This document shows positions 11,258-21,575 of a DNA stretch of 64,000 bases, in pieces (position 1 is the stretch's first letter; each line of letters starts with the position of its first letter). The notes beneath the pieces are model-generated. The model was not told where the DNA came from. It was given only the letters and a program-made list of their open reading frames with translations, and made no database searches. The translations under genes were made by a program, and so were the position numbers. The stretch is from positions 372,001-436,000 of the forward strand of contig NZ_PDWQ01000003.1 in the NCBI RefSeq assembly GCF_010211745.1, read 5' to 3'. The DNA comes from Pseudoxanthomonas kalamensis DSM 18571 (GTDB taxonomy: Bacteria; Pseudomonadota; Gammaproteobacteria; Xanthomonadales; Xanthomonadaceae).

Positions 11258-11289
11258 GTCTGCCGCAAGCGTCTATGCTTGCGGCAGAC
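11258..11289. terminator. 13-bp perfect stem-loop between gdhB and nadK
   Basis: GTCTGCCGCAAGC and its exact complement are separated by the loop GTCTAT. The right arm ends 14 bases before the nadK ATG. There is no T-tract, so this is either a rho-assisted end for gdhB or a translational or attenuation element for nadK. Confidence 0.5.
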
Positions 11290-11303
11290 CCGGGAGCCTG
11301 CAG

Positions 11304-12074
11304 ATGAACCAGTCGTCACGCATCGCCTTTCTCGCCAGCCCCGCGCTGGAGGCGCAGCGTGCCCTGGCGGAGCTGCAGCGCGAGCATGGCGCGCACGCGC
11401 CGGAGCAGGCCGATATCCTGTGCCCGCTCGGCGGCGACGGGTTCATGCTGCAGACCCTGCATCGCTACGGCGGACTCGGCAAGCCGGTGTTCGGGATGAA
11501 GCTGGGTACGGTCGGCTTCCTGATGAACCATCACCGCAGCGAAGACTTGCTGGCGCGGATCGCGGCGGCCGAGCCGGCCAAGCTGCGCCCGCTGGAGATG
11601 CGGGTCACCAGTCGCAGCGGTGCGGTCGAGCAGTCGCTGGCCTACAACGAAGTTTCGCTGCTGCGTCAGACCCACCAGGCCGCGCACATCCGCATCGACC
11701 TCAACGGCCAGACCCGTCTGGACGAACTGGTCTGCGACGGGGTGATGGTGGCCACGCCGGCCGGCAGCACCGCCTACAACTATTCCGCGCACGGGCCGAT
11801 CCTGCCGCTGGGCTCGCATACCATCGCCCTGACCCCGCTCGCCCCGTTCCGTCCGCGTCGCTGGCGCGGCGCCATCCTCAAGGCCGATACCGAAGTGCGC
11901 TTCCAGGTGCTGGACCAGGACAAACGTCCGGTCAGCGTGACCGCCGACTCGCACGAGGTCCGGGATGTGCTGGAAGTGACGATCCGGGAGTCGTCCGAAC
12001 GCATGGTGACCCTGCTGTTCGACCCCGAGCACAACCTGGAAGAACGCATCCTCAGCGAGCAGTTCGTGGCCTGA
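11304..12074 (+). CDS. nadK: NAD kinase
   Basis: NAD kinase phosphorylates NAD+ to NADP+ using ATP or polyphosphate. The 256-residue protein has the catalytic GGDG motif at residues 43-46 ([10 protein letters not shown]), the conserved YNEVSLLR stretch, and the glycine-rich [20 protein letters not shown] segment that binds NAD. ATG at 11304 is preceded by GGGAGCC and by a large hairpin; the frame is open to 11256, but that extension encodes the hairpin itself and is unlikely to be translated. The gene stands between gdhB and a 5'-nucleotidase. Confidence 0.95.
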   Translation: MNQSSRIAFLASPALEAQRALAELQREHGAHAPEQADILCPLGGDGFMLQTLHRYGGLGKPVFGMKLGTVGFLMNHHRSEDLLARIAAAEPAKLRPLEMRVTSRSGAVEQSLAYNEVSLLRQTHQAAHIRIDLNGQTRLDELVCDGVMVATPAGSTAYNYSAHGPILPLGSHTIALTPLAPFRPRRWRGAILKADTEVRFQVLDQDKRPVSVTADSHEVRDVLEVTIRESSERMVTLLFDPEHNLEERILSEQFVA

Positions 12075-12129
12075 GCCGCGGCGGAAGCCGGTCTCGCACG
12101 ATGCGACGGCGATGGCGGATAATCCCGCC

Positions 12130-13044
12130 ATGGCAGACAACACTCCCCGCCTGTTGACCGTCGCGGTCACCTCGCGCGCCCTGTTCGACCTCGAGGAAAG
12201 CCACGCCCTGTACGAGCGCGAGGGCGTGCAGGTCTACAGCGATTACCAGCGCAGCCGCGAGGACGATGTGCTGGCGCCCGGGATCGCCTTCCCGGTGGTG
12301 CGCAAGCTGCTGGCGCTGAATGCCGGCGCGCCGGCCGAGGCGCCGCGGGTCGAGGTGATCCTGCTGTCGCGCAATTCGGCCGATACCGGCCTGCGCATCT
12401 TCAACTCGATCCAGCACCACGACCTGGGTATCGTCCGTGCGGTGTTCACCTCCGGAGAGCCGACCTGGCCGTACATCCGGCCGTTCGCGGCCAACCTGTT
12501 CCTGTCCGCCAATCCGGAGTCGGTGCGGCAGGCGCTGGAGCAGGGCATCGCCGCGGCGACGATCATTCCCGAAGCGGCGCAGGCCCCGCAGCAGCGTAGC
12601 GACCAGCTGCGGATCGCCTTCGACGGCGATGCGGTGATTTTCGGCGACGAGGGCGAACGCATCTCCCGCGAACAGGGAGTCGAGGCTTTCAGTCGCCATG
12701 AGCGCGATCGTGCGCGCGAACCGTTGTCCGGCGGTCCGTTTCGCGGCTTCCTGTCGGCGCTGCACGAACTGCAAGCGGCCTTCCCGGCCGGCGACGACGC
12801 GCCGATCCGCACCGCGCTGGTGACTGCGCGCTCCGCGCCGGCGCACGAGCGGGTGATCCGCACCCTGCGCGAATGGGGCGTGCGCCTGGACGAGGCGCTG
12901 TTCCTAGGCGGGCGCCACAAGGGCCCGTTCCTGGAAGCCTTCGGTGCCGACATTTTCTTCGACGATTCGCAGCACAACATCGACAGCGCCCGCCAGCACG
13001 TGGCTGCCGGACACGTGCCGCACGGCGTGGCCAATACGCGATGA
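12130..13044 (+). CDS. 5'-nucleotidase (cytosolic 5'-nucleotidase 1-type family)
   Basis: This 304-residue protein resembles bacterial homologues of cytosolic 5'-nucleotidase type 1, which dephosphorylate nucleoside monophosphates. Diagnostic stretches are VAVTSRALFDLEESHALYE at the N-terminus, AFDGDAVIFGDEGE in the middle and GGRHKGPFLEAFGADIFFDD near the C-terminus. Two ATG codons are possible (12112 and 12130), because the N-terminus repeats MADN; the second is preferred for its alignment with the conserved core, with moderate certainty. Its stop overlaps the next start (ATGA), which suggests translational coupling. Confidence 0.85.
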   Translation: MADNTPRLLTVAVTSRALFDLEESHALYEREGVQVYSDYQRSREDDVLAPGIAFPVVRKLLALNAGAPAEAPRVEVILLSRNSADTGLRIFNSIQHHDLGIVRAVFTSGEPTWPYIRPFAANLFLSANPESVRQALEQGIAAATIIPEAAQAPQQRSDQLRIAFDGDAVIFGDEGERISREQGVEAFSRHERDRAREPLSGGPFRGFLSALHELQAAFPAGDDAPIRTALVTARSAPAHERVIRTLREWGVRLDEALFLGGRHKGPFLEAFGADIFFDDSQHNIDSARQHVAAGHVPHGVANTR

Positions 13045-13769
13045 GTCGCAGCCGCCGCCGCCAGCCCGGCGGAGCGTATGTCAGCCGCAGCTGGCGCCAT
13101 ACCGCGCTGCAGTTCAAGGGCGAGGTGACCCAGAGCCGGATGCTGACCTGGTTCCCCGACTGGTTGCAGGTCGGGTACACGCGCAGCATGCTGGCAGCGT
13201 GGCTGCTGGCGCCGCAGACGAGACGGATCGGCATCGTCGGTCTCGGCGGCGGCTCGCAGGCAAAGTTCTGCCATCGCTACCTTCCGTGGACGGATATCGA
13301 AGCGATCGAGAGCGATGCCGGCGTGCTGGCGTTGCGCGACGAATTCCGCATTCCGCCCGACGGCGAGCGCTTCCGCGTGGTGCACGCCGATGCCGCACGC
13401 CTGCTGCGCCAGCGTCATGCCGCCTACGACCTGCTGCTGCTGGATGCCTACGATGAGCACGGCATTCCCGTAGCGTTGTCGACCCGTGACTTCTATCGCG
13501 ACTGCCATGCCAGCCTGACGGAAGGCGGAGCGATGGCCTGCAATCTGTACGCCAGCGACACGGCGGCGCATCTGGCGCACTTGCGCCACTGCTTCGACGG
13601 TCGGGTACTGGCGCTGGACGAGCCGGGCATGTCGAATACGGTTGCCTTTGCCTGGCGCGGCGAAGTCGGCGACACCGACCCGCAACCGTTGCTGCAACGC
13701 TTGCCGTGGCTCGCCCGACGCCAGCTGCGTCCCGGCATGCTGCGCCTGCAGACGGCGTTGCGCCGATAG
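13041..13769 (+). CDS. Spermidine synthase-like methyltransferase-fold protein
   Basis: The 242-residue protein has a Rossmann SAM-binding fold of the polyamine aminopropyltransferase type. The glycine loop is IGIVGLGGGSQAKF, followed by the acidic end of strand 2 (IEAIESDAG) and LLLLDAYDEHGIP, which occupies the place of the aminopropyltransferase active-site Asp motif. It is shorter than SpeE and lacks a clear N-terminal beta domain, so true spermidine synthesis is uncertain. It overlaps the 5'-nucleotidase stop by four bases (ATGA). Confidence 0.75.
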   Translation: MSRSRRRQPGGAYVSRSWRHTALQFKGEVTQSRMLTWFPDWLQVGYTRSMLAAWLLAPQTRRIGIVGLGGGSQAKFCHRYLPWTDIEAIESDAGVLALRDEFRIPPDGERFRVVHADAARLLRQRHAAYDLLLLDAYDEHGIPVALSTRDFYRDCHASLTEGGAMACNLYASDTAAHLAHLRHCFDGRVLALDEPGMSNTVAFAWRGEVGDTDPQPLLQRLPWLARRQLRPGMLRLQTALRR

Positions 13770-13883
13770 GCACGCCGCTGGCAAGGCTGCATCCGCATCG
13801 CGGCGATGGCAGAATGGAGTTGCATCGCCAGCCGCCAAGTCGTGGCAAGCCGCTTTCGCCCACGCATCCATGCTCCCCCGATT

Positions 13884-13890
13884 CAGGAGG
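13884..13890 (+). promoter_or_regulatory. Strong ribosome-binding site of the YceI gene
   Basis: CAGGAGG lies six bases upstream of the ATG at 13897. It decides the start among several upstream in-frame starts. Confidence 0.7.
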
Positions 13891-13896
13891 CACGCC

Positions 13897-14553
13897 ATGA
13901 TTCGCCGAATTTCCCTTTTCCGCCTGGTTCCCGCCATCGTGCTGTCGTCCTTGCTGGTCGCTTGTTCAGGAAGTGGAAGCGATGCGGCGTCCGCTCCGGC
14001 TACCGAAGCCGACGCCACGGTCGCCGCCGGCGACTGGAGCCTGGTTCCGGAGGCTTCCAGGCTCAGCTTCGTGTCGCTGAAGAACGACAGCATTGCTGAG
14101 GTGCATGCATTCGGCACACTGTCCGGCAACTTCTCCACCGCCGGCGACGGCACGTTGACCATCGCGCTGGCATCGGCACAGACCGGGATTCCCCTGCGCG
14201 ACGAGCGCATGCAGTCGATGTTGTTCGATGTCGTCAAATATCCCCAGGCGACCGCCACTTTGAAAGTGGACCGCGGCGAGATCGATGCATTGGCCGTGGG
14301 CGAGCACGCTATCGTGCAGACCGAGGTGACGCTGGATCTGCACGGGACGAGTGCGGTGTTGCCGGCCACGCTGCGGGTGACCCGTACTGCGCCGAAGGCC
14401 TGGCTTGTGGTCAGCGAACAGCCAATCGTCGTCGATGCCGGCGCCTTCGGGCTGCTCGACGGCATCGAGGCCCTGCGCGAGGTCGCAGGGCTGAAGGCCA
14501 TCGGCGGCGGCGTGCCGGTCTCGCTGGTACTGAGTTTCCGCCAGGACTCCTGA
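13897..14553 (+). CDS. YceI family lipoprotein
   Basis: YceI-family proteins are periplasmic lipocalin-like beta-barrels that bind long isoprenoid lipids. The 218-residue protein begins with a lipoprotein signal peptide ending SSLLVACSG. The YceI pattern follows: WSLVPEASRLSFVSLKNDSI, GTLSGNF, then MQSMLFDVVKYPQATATL, and a final ALREVAGLKAIGGGVPVSLVLSF. ATG at 13897 is fixed by an excellent ribosome site. Several family members are induced by base or osmotic stress; the specific ligand here is unknown. It converges with the DUF2939 gene 14 bases downstream. Confidence 0.9.
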   Translation: MIRRISLFRLVPAIVLSSLLVACSGSGSDAASAPATEADATVAAGDWSLVPEASRLSFVSLKNDSIAEVHAFGTLSGNFSTAGDGTLTIALASAQTGIPLRDERMQSMLFDVVKYPQATATLKVDRGEIDALAVGEHAIVQTEVTLDLHGTSAVLPATLRVTRTAPKAWLVVSEQPIVVDAGAFGLLDGIEALREVAGLKAIGGGVPVSLVLSFRQDS

Positions 14554-14567
14554 GTCCGTCGCCGCCG

Positions 14568-15110
14568 CTACAACAGCGGCAGGCGGATGTCGGTCAGTTT
14601 CCAGCGCAGGCCGCTGCGGGTGAACACGATCAGGACCGGGTCGCCGTCCTCGTCGTGCAGGGTGGCGGTGAAGCGTGAAAGCGATTCGTAGCGGGTATCG
14701 GCGTCCTTCAGCGGATCGGCCGGCGTTGGCGCGCTCCAGGAATCGCCGTCGACGGTCTGCCGGGTTGCCTGCTTCCACATCGACCGCCCCTGCAGTACGG
14801 CGGCGATTCCGGTCGGCGTGACCAGGGTGTCGACGCCGACGCCGGCGGCCTCGCCGGCCAGGAACAGCAGCACGTTGCCGATCGGATTGGCGCGCAAGCC
14901 GGGATCGGTTCGGCGCGCCAGATAATCCTCGGCCTGCGCACGCAGGCTGACCCGCAGGGCGGCGAAATCGACGTGGCGTTCCAGCTTGCCGACGTTCTGT
15001 TCGGCCAGCGCCTGGCGGATGCCATGCATGGCCAGATACGGCCCGGCGACGACGTAGCTGCCTAGCGCGAGAACCAGCAACAGCAGGGTGAGGGCGATCC
15101 ACTTCTTCAC
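14568..15110 (-). CDS. DUF2939 domain protein, membrane-anchored
   Basis: The 180-residue protein has one N-terminal hydrophobic segment (residues 5-25, ALTLLLLVLALGSYVVAG) that can act as a signal anchor, and a periplasmic or outer-facing domain. The stretch PYLAMHGIRQALAEQNVGKLERHVDFAALR matches DUF2939, a family of unknown function common in Proteobacteria. The C-terminus (VLIVFTRSGLRWKLTDIRLPLL) is the conserved end of the domain. It lies 16 bases downstream of the DUF2461 gene on the same strand, so the two are probably cotranscribed. Confidence 0.8.
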   Translation of the reverse strand: MKKWIALTLLLLVLALGSYVVAGPYLAMHGIRQALAEQNVGKLERHVDFAALRVSLRAQAEDYLARRTDPGLRANPIGNVLLFLAGEAAGVGVDTLVTPTGIAAVLQGRSMWKQATRQTVDGDSWSAPTPADPLKDADTRYESLSRFTATLHDEDGDPVLIVFTRSGLRWKLTDIRLPLL

Positions 15111-15126
15111 GGCGCGGTCCTCGTGC

Positions 15127-15813
15127 TCAGAATTCCAGGTCGAGTGCGGCGCACAGGTAATCCACGAACGGCCCCAACGCCACGAGGTCGGTGGCGAGAG
15201 TGGTGCGCAGGCGCGGACCGGTCATCACCGTGTCGTCGAGGTCGCGCCAGAACACGAAGTTCTTGTGCTTCAGGTCGTCGATGAACTCGAAATCCGCCGG
15301 AAATCCGCGAGGCGGTCGCGTCAGCACCTCGTCCGCCTCGAAGTCGAAGCGGCGGCGGAACTTGGCATCGTGCGCGGCCGCCTTCCAGCTGCCCGGATTG
15401 TCGAAGATGAACTGCCGCACTCGGCGCTGGGTATCCGGTTCGGGATGCCACAGGCCGGCGCCGACGAAGCAATGGCCCGGTTGCAGGTGCAGGTAGAACG
15501 AAGGCGCGGGTACCTGCTTGCGCCGTTCGTGGAACAGGCGCGCGCCCTGCCACGGCTTGTATGGCGATTTATCGCTGGAGAAGCGCGCATCGCGGTAAAT
15601 GCGGAACAGCGATCCGCCCACGGCGCGGGTGTCGGCCTGGAAATGCGGACTGACCGCGGCCAGATCCGGTTGCAGGTCGGTCAGCAGGCGCAGGAACGGC
15701 TGGCGGACGTATTCTTCGTATTCGTGCTTGTGTGCGGCGAACCAGGCCTTGTCGTTATGGCGGGCCAGACCGCGCAGGAACTTGAAGCTGTCTTTGCTGA
15801 AGTAGGTGCCCAT
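15127..15813 (-). CDS. DUF2461 / TIGR02453 family protein
   Basis: The 228-residue protein matches the TIGR02453 family of unknown function. The N-terminal signature MGTYFSKDSFKFLRGLARHN is followed by DKAWFAAHKHEYEEYVRQP, then RIYRDARFSSDKSPYK and a GAGLWHPE motif. The start at 15813 is preferred because the 56 codons upstream have no protein character. No signal peptide is present, so it is probably cytoplasmic. Its biochemical role is not established. Confidence 0.85.
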   Translation of the reverse strand: MGTYFSKDSFKFLRGLARHNDKAWFAAHKHEYEEYVRQPFLRLLTDLQPDLAAVSPHFQADTRAVGGSLFRIYRDARFSSDKSPYKPWQGARLFHERRKQVPAPSFYLHLQPGHCFVGAGLWHPEPDTQRRVRQFIFDNPGSWKAAAHDAKFRRRFDFEADEVLTRPPRGFPADFEFIDDLKHKNFVFWRDLDDTVMTGPRLRTTLATDLVALGPFVDYLCAALDLEF

Positions 15814-15993
15814 GGTCAGTGATTGTAGGCCGGTATGCCGTGCAGGGTTGCCGCAGACTGCGCCATTTGCGGCAGCTCGGGCAGAATACTGCACGTATCG
15901 GCTGGTTGCGGGTACCGTGGTGCCTGTTCCCGCAGGCCCGTAAACTTCGGCCGGGTCGGGGGAGATGTGCACCCCGGGCATGCGAGGGAAAAG

Positions 15994-16875
15994 GTGACGG
16001 ATTACCGACAGCAGGGCAGGGCAAGGCGGGTCGCCGCGGGGTCCCGCGTCGCGCGGACTGAAACGCGCAAGGGCGTACCGGTGGTGCTGAAGCTGCTCGG
16101 CGCTGCGGTGTGTCTGCTGGTTCTGGCCGCCTATATCGGGGGCCGCAAGTCGTCCGTTGGCACATCTGCATCCGAGCCGCTGCCGGCGTCGGCTTCCAGC
16201 ACCGGAGCGGCTGTGCCATCGGGTCCGGTCATCCTGAAACCACAGGGGGCGGACGGTTCCGCTTCCGTCCGTGTCGGTGATGCGAAATTTTCGGTCAGCC
16301 CGGATGGACGCACGCTGTTCGTCGAAGGCGGTATCGGCAGGCGTTTTTCAGCTGACCTCGAGCAGGCGCTGGCAGCCAATGCCTTCCTGCAACGGATCGT
16401 CATCACCAGTGGAGGCGGTTACGCCGGATCGGGACTCGATGCCGCCGGGTCGATCCGCCGTCGCAATCTCACGGTCAGGGTCAGATCGCATTGCGCGAGC
16501 ATGTGCGTCGGGTTGTGGGCGTCTGCAGCCGCCAGGGAAATGGAGCCGGATGCGGTCATCGGGTTGCACCAGTGGCGGGTTGCCTGCGATGTCCTGGCGG
16601 ATGCGGAACAGCGTCGCGAGTGCGAATACAGCGCGCAGTTCTGGACGGCGCACGAGAAATCCTACGAAGGCTGGCTGCGCAGTGCCGGATTCAACGACCG
16701 CTTGCTGCAGCTGCAAAAGCAGACCCCGGCCGACCAAGTGGCATTGCTCAACGTGCCCGCATTGCGGGAGAACGGGGTCGACTTCCGAGTGGTCGATCCC
16801 GATGGACATTATCTGAACCGCGAGCAGACGCGCCGTTTCCTGCTGAACAAATACGGCAGGCGCGGCGCGGACTGA
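15994..16875 (+). CDS. Exported ClpP/crotonase-fold-like protein (COG3904-like)
   Basis: The protein is about 293 residues if it starts at the GTG at 15994, which has GAGG about seven bases upstream; a GTG at 16081 is an alternative. A single membrane segment (VVLKLLGAAVCLLVLAAYIGG) anchors it. The rest resembles the ClpP/crotonase superfamily of periplasmic proteins: IVITSGGGYAGSGLDAAG is the oxyanion-type glycine loop, and SHCASMCVGLWASAAAREM holds the nucleophile-position Ser between two cysteines, followed by AVIGLHQW. Catalytic activity is inferred, not shown. It converges with sbcB. Confidence 0.7.
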   Translation: MTDYRQQGRARRVAAGSRVARTETRKGVPVVLKLLGAAVCLLVLAAYIGGRKSSVGTSASEPLPASASSTGAAVPSGPVILKPQGADGSASVRVGDAKFSVSPDGRTLFVEGGIGRRFSADLEQALAANAFLQRIVITSGGGYAGSGLDAAGSIRRRNLTVRVRSHCASMCVGLWASAAAREMEPDAVIGLHQWRVACDVLADAEQRRECEYSAQFWTAHEKSYEGWLRSAGFNDRLLQLQKQTPADQVALLNVPALRENGVDFRVVDPDGHYLNREQTRRFLLNKYGRRGAD

Positions 16876-16893
16876 CCGCGATATCGGTTGTCT

Positions 16894-18336
16894 CTACAGT
16901 CCAGCCTGAAGTCCATGCCCCCAGGCCGCGAGCTGGTCGAGCAGCACCTGCTTGCCGCCATCGTCGGCATATTGTCCGCGCAACTGCTGCAGGCGGGCCT
17001 GGAACTGTTCTATCGTCAGTTCGGACAGGCTGGAGTCCTCCAGCAGGCGATGACGACGGTACTCATCCCAGCGCTGGCGCTCGGTGTCGGACAGCGTGTC
17101 CGGCCAGTTGCGGGCGCGATAGCGGAACAGTAGTTCCGGCAGACGCAGGTCGCGGAAACCGAAATCGCGCTGTCCCAGCTGCGCCGGCGGGGTGATCCGC
17201 ACTTCGCGCAGGCGCTGGCGGTCGGCGTCGCCGAGGAAGCCGGCGTACAGCGAGGCATCGGCGTCGGGTGTCCCGTAGTCGCGCTCTTCGGCATAGATCC
17301 GGCGCACTTTTTCCGCGATCCGGGCCGAATCGGCGCGCAGCAGAGCAGCATTGGCTTCGATCTGTGCCAGATCGATGCCCAGTCGGTGGAAATCGTCCTC
17401 GCGCAGGTGCGACCACTCGACCAGGGCAGGGCAGCGGTTCAGATGCACTTCCTTCAGCGCCAGTCGCTGCACGCCTTCGGGCAGGTCGGCGTTTGGCGTG
17501 TACAGGCGATCGGCCAGTTCGTCCGCGTCCAGTTCCAGCAGCGGTTGCGCGTCCTGTGCGAGGTCGAACACTACGACGCGGTTGTCGATCCGCGGGTGCC
17601 GCGCCAGCGGCAGCACCGGCGCTGCGCACAGCCGGCTGGCAGGATAGCGTTGCGATATGTGCAGCAGGGGCAGTTGCGCGCCGAGATCGATCAGGGTGGC
17701 GACATGGCGCTTGTCGCGCAGGCGCAGGGCATAGTCCCACAGCCGTGGCTGCGAGGCGCGCATCAGTCGCGCCATCGACACGGTCGCGCGCACGTCCGAC
17801 AGCGCCTCGTGGGCGTCGCCTTCGCGCAGGTCGTTGGCCTCGGCCAGATGCTCCAGCCGGAACGAAGTCCCCTTGCCGTCCTCGCGCTGTGGCCAGACGA
17901 TGCCGTCCGGACGCAGGGCATGGAACAACCTGGCCACGTCCAGCAGGTCCCAGCGGCTGTTGCCGCCGCGCCATTCGCGTTCGTAAGGATCGTGGAAATT
18001 GCGGAACAGTCCATGACGGACGAATTCGTCGTCGAAGCGCAACGTGTTCCAGCCCAGCGTGCAGGTCTGCGGTTGCGACATTTCCTCGGCGATGCGGGCG
18101 AAGGCCTCGGCTTCGGCCACGCCGTCGTGCAAGGCCTGCTGCGGCGGCACGCCGGTGATCAGCACCGCATCCGGCGAGGGCAGCAGGTCGTCGGCCGGCT
18201 TGACGAAGAAGCTGATCGGCTCGTCCACCGGATTCAGTGCGGCATCGGTGCGGATCGCGGCGAATTGCGCGATCCGGGTGCGGCGCGGGTCGGTGCCGAA
18301 GGTTTCCAGGTCGTAGAAGAAGAAGCTTTCGCCCAT
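16894..18336 (-). CDS. sbcB: Exodeoxyribonuclease I
   Basis: ExoI degrades single-stranded DNA from 3' to 5' and works in recombination and mismatch repair. The 480-residue length matches E. coli ExoI (475). The DEDD exonuclease Exo I motif is FYDLETFGTDPRR near the N-terminus, with LGWNTLRFDDEFVRHGLFRN as Exo II and DAHEALSDVRATVSMARLM as Exo III; the C-terminal SH3-like and helical domains follow. The ATG at 18336 is preceded by AGGAGG nine bases upstream, a strong site. It is the last gene of the minus-strand run, 19 bases after kmo. Confidence 0.95.
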   Translation of the reverse strand: MGESFFFYDLETFGTDPRRTRIAQFAAIRTDAALNPVDEPISFFVKPADDLLPSPDAVLITGVPPQQALHDGVAEAEAFARIAEEMSQPQTCTLGWNTLRFDDEFVRHGLFRNFHDPYEREWRGGNSRWDLLDVARLFHALRPDGIVWPQREDGKGTSFRLEHLAEANDLREGDAHEALSDVRATVSMARLMRASQPRLWDYALRLRDKRHVATLIDLGAQLPLLHISQRYPASRLCAAPVLPLARHPRIDNRVVVFDLAQDAQPLLELDADELADRLYTPNADLPEGVQRLALKEVHLNRCPALVEWSHLREDDFHRLGIDLAQIEANAALLRADSARIAEKVRRIYAEERDYGTPDADASLYAGFLGDADRQRLREVRITPPAQLGQRDFGFRDLRLPELLFRYRARNWPDTLSDTERQRWDEYRRHRLLEDSSLSELTIEQFQARLQQLRGQYADDGGKQVLLDQLAAWGHGLQAGL

Positions 18337-18355
18337 GTTCCTGCCTCCTGACGGC

Positions 18356-19724
18356 TCAGCCGGCGCCTTCCAGCGGCGGCAGGCGTTCGTGCACGACGCG
18401 CTCCAGTGCCTGCCAGTCGAGGCCGTCAAGCGTGCTGCGCCCGGCGGTGGCCTCGACCAGGATTTCACGCTGCACCTCGCTGCGCTGCAGGGCGGTGGCG
18501 TACGGAGTCAGCATGAAGGTGACCATGGTGTAGTGCGGCACGAAGCGGGTCGGGTGGCGCTGCTGCAATTCCCGCTCCAGCTGCCGTTGCAGCAAGAAGT
18601 CGGGGTCGTCGACGCGATCGCGCATCTCGATGTAGTTCTCCAGCGCCATCTGCTGGATCGCCAGCGCGTCGGGCTTGCGCTCGGCCTCGAAGGCGGCGAA
18701 GGCGTCGGCCAGGTCGTCGTGCTTCTGCATCAGCCGCGCCAGCGCCACGCTGTCCTCGAACGCGCAGTTCATGCCCTGGCCGTGGAACGGCACCATCGCG
18801 TGCGCGGCGTCGCCGAGCAGCACCGCACGTCGGCTCAGGTGCCAGCGTTCCAGGTACAGGGTGCCGAGCAGGCCGGGTGGGTGTTCTTCCCAATCCTGTT
18901 TCAATCGCGGGATCAGCGGCAGCGCGTCGGGGAAGTCGCGCGCGAACAGCGCGTGCGCGTCCTTGCCGCTGTTGATGCTGGCGAAGCTGGGGGTGCCGTC
19001 GTCGCTGCTGTTGGGCAGGAACAGGGTGACGGTGAAGGTACCTTCGTCGTTCGGCAGGGCGATGCACATGTAGCGACCGCGCGGCCAGATGTGCAGTGCA
19101 TTCGGTTCGATCAGGAAGCCGCCGCCGGCTGCCGGCGGGATTTCCAGTTCCTTGTACGAATGATCGAGGAACTCGCTGGTCTCGCCGAACGGCGCGCGCC
19201 GCTGCATCGCCGCGCGCAGCGCCGAGCCAGCGCCATCGGCGCCGATCAGGCTGGAGAAGCGGATATCGTGCGGCTGGTCGTCGCGGTCGTCGATGAATCG
19301 CGCGTAGCCGGCATCGAAATCGACCGTATGCAGACGGCGGTAGAAATGGATCGCGGCGCCGGCGCGTTCGGCCAGGTCGAGCAGGATGATGTTGAGATCG
19401 GCGCGATGCACCGACCAGATCACCTCGCTGTCGTCGCGGCCATAGCGCTGCAGTTCCCGGCTGCCGTCGAGGGCATGGATCATCCGCCCACGCATCATCA
19501 CCGCCTTGGCCATCACCGCCGCTTCGGCATCGGCCGCGCGCAGTGCATTGCGCCCGCGTTCGGCCAGGGCCAGATTGATCGAGCGCCCGCGCTCGTAGCC
19601 CTTGATGCGTGGGTCGCCGCGACGTTCGTACAGGGTGACCTGCCAACCCTGACGCGACAGCAGGATCGCCAGCAGCGCGCCGGCCAGGCCGGCACCGACG
19701 ATGGTGACCTGCCTGCGGTCCCGC

Positions 19725-19735
<11 letters not shown>
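18356..19735 (-). CDS. kmo: Kynurenine 3-monooxygenase
   Basis: KMO is an FAD/NADPH aromatic hydroxylase that turns L-kynurenine into 3-hydroxykynurenine. The 459-residue protein shows the FAD dinucleotide fold (VTIVGAGLAGALLAILLSRQ), the family hallmark ERRGDPRIKGYERGRSINLA, and LLGDAAHAMVPFHGQGMNCA for the second FAD motif. A GTG start at 19735, with GAGG six bases upstream and an 11-base overlap with kynU, is preferred; an ATG at 19771 deeper inside kynU has no ribosome site. A C-terminal hydrophobic anchor like that of eukaryotic KMO is absent, so the enzyme is probably soluble. Confidence 0.93.
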
Positions 19736-20996
<1,261 letters not shown>

Positions 20997-21027
20997 CGTG
21001 CGGTGGAGCCCGTTTCGGAAGTCTGGA

Positions 21028-21558
21028 TCAGGTGTCGAGGAAACCGTAGCGCTCCGGCGCCGGGTTCAGGTGCCCGCACTGGCAGCAGGTCCGGTGCTCG
21101 CGCGAAGCATAGAAACGGTCGAACACCGGTGGAAAGTCGGTTTCGATGTTCCTTAGCTGGAAATATTCCTCGTACAGCAGGTGGTTGCAGCGTTCGCAAT
21201 ACCATTGCAGCCCGTCCTGCTCGTACGGAAGCCGCTTGCGTTCGATCACCAGACCGACCGAATCGGGCATGCGCTGCGGCGAATGCGGTACCCGCGGCGG
21301 CAGCAGGAAGATTTCGCCGGCGCGGATCGGAATGTCGCGCACCGCGCCGTCTTCCTGCACTTTCAGCACCATTTCGCCTTCGAGCTGGAAGAACCACTCC
21401 GGGCCCTCGTCGTAGTGGTAGTCGGTGCGCGCGTTCGGACCGCCGACGACCATGATGATGAAATCGTCCTGCTGGATGCACTTGTTGCCGACTGGCGGCT
21501 TGAGCAGATGGCGGTGTTCCTCGATCCAGGCCATCAGGTTGATCGGCATCGGCAGCAT
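21028..21558 (-). CDS. haaO: 3-Hydroxyanthranilate 3,4-dioxygenase
   Basis: This ring-cleaving Fe(II) cupin opens 3-hydroxyanthranilate to aminocarboxymuconate semialdehyde, which cyclises to quinolinate for NAD synthesis. The 176-residue protein has the cupin metal site [16 protein letters not shown] and a second, structural metal site made by the pairs CERC and CCQC at the C-terminus, as in bacterial homologues. ATG at 21558 is preceded by GGAGA. No aminocarboxymuconate semialdehyde decarboxylase is nearby, so the route more likely feeds NAD synthesis than full catabolism. Confidence 0.95.
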   Translation of the reverse strand: MLPMPINLMAWIEEHRHLLKPPVGNKCIQQDDFIIMVVGGPNARTDYHYDEGPEWFFQLEGEMVLKVQEDGAVRDIPIRAGEIFLLPPRVPHSPQRMPDSVGLVIERKRLPYEQDGLQWYCERCNHLLYEEYFQLRNIETDFPPVFDRFYASREHRTCCQCGHLNPAPERYGFLDT

Positions 21559-21575
21559 GCGGGCTTCTCCTGCGT

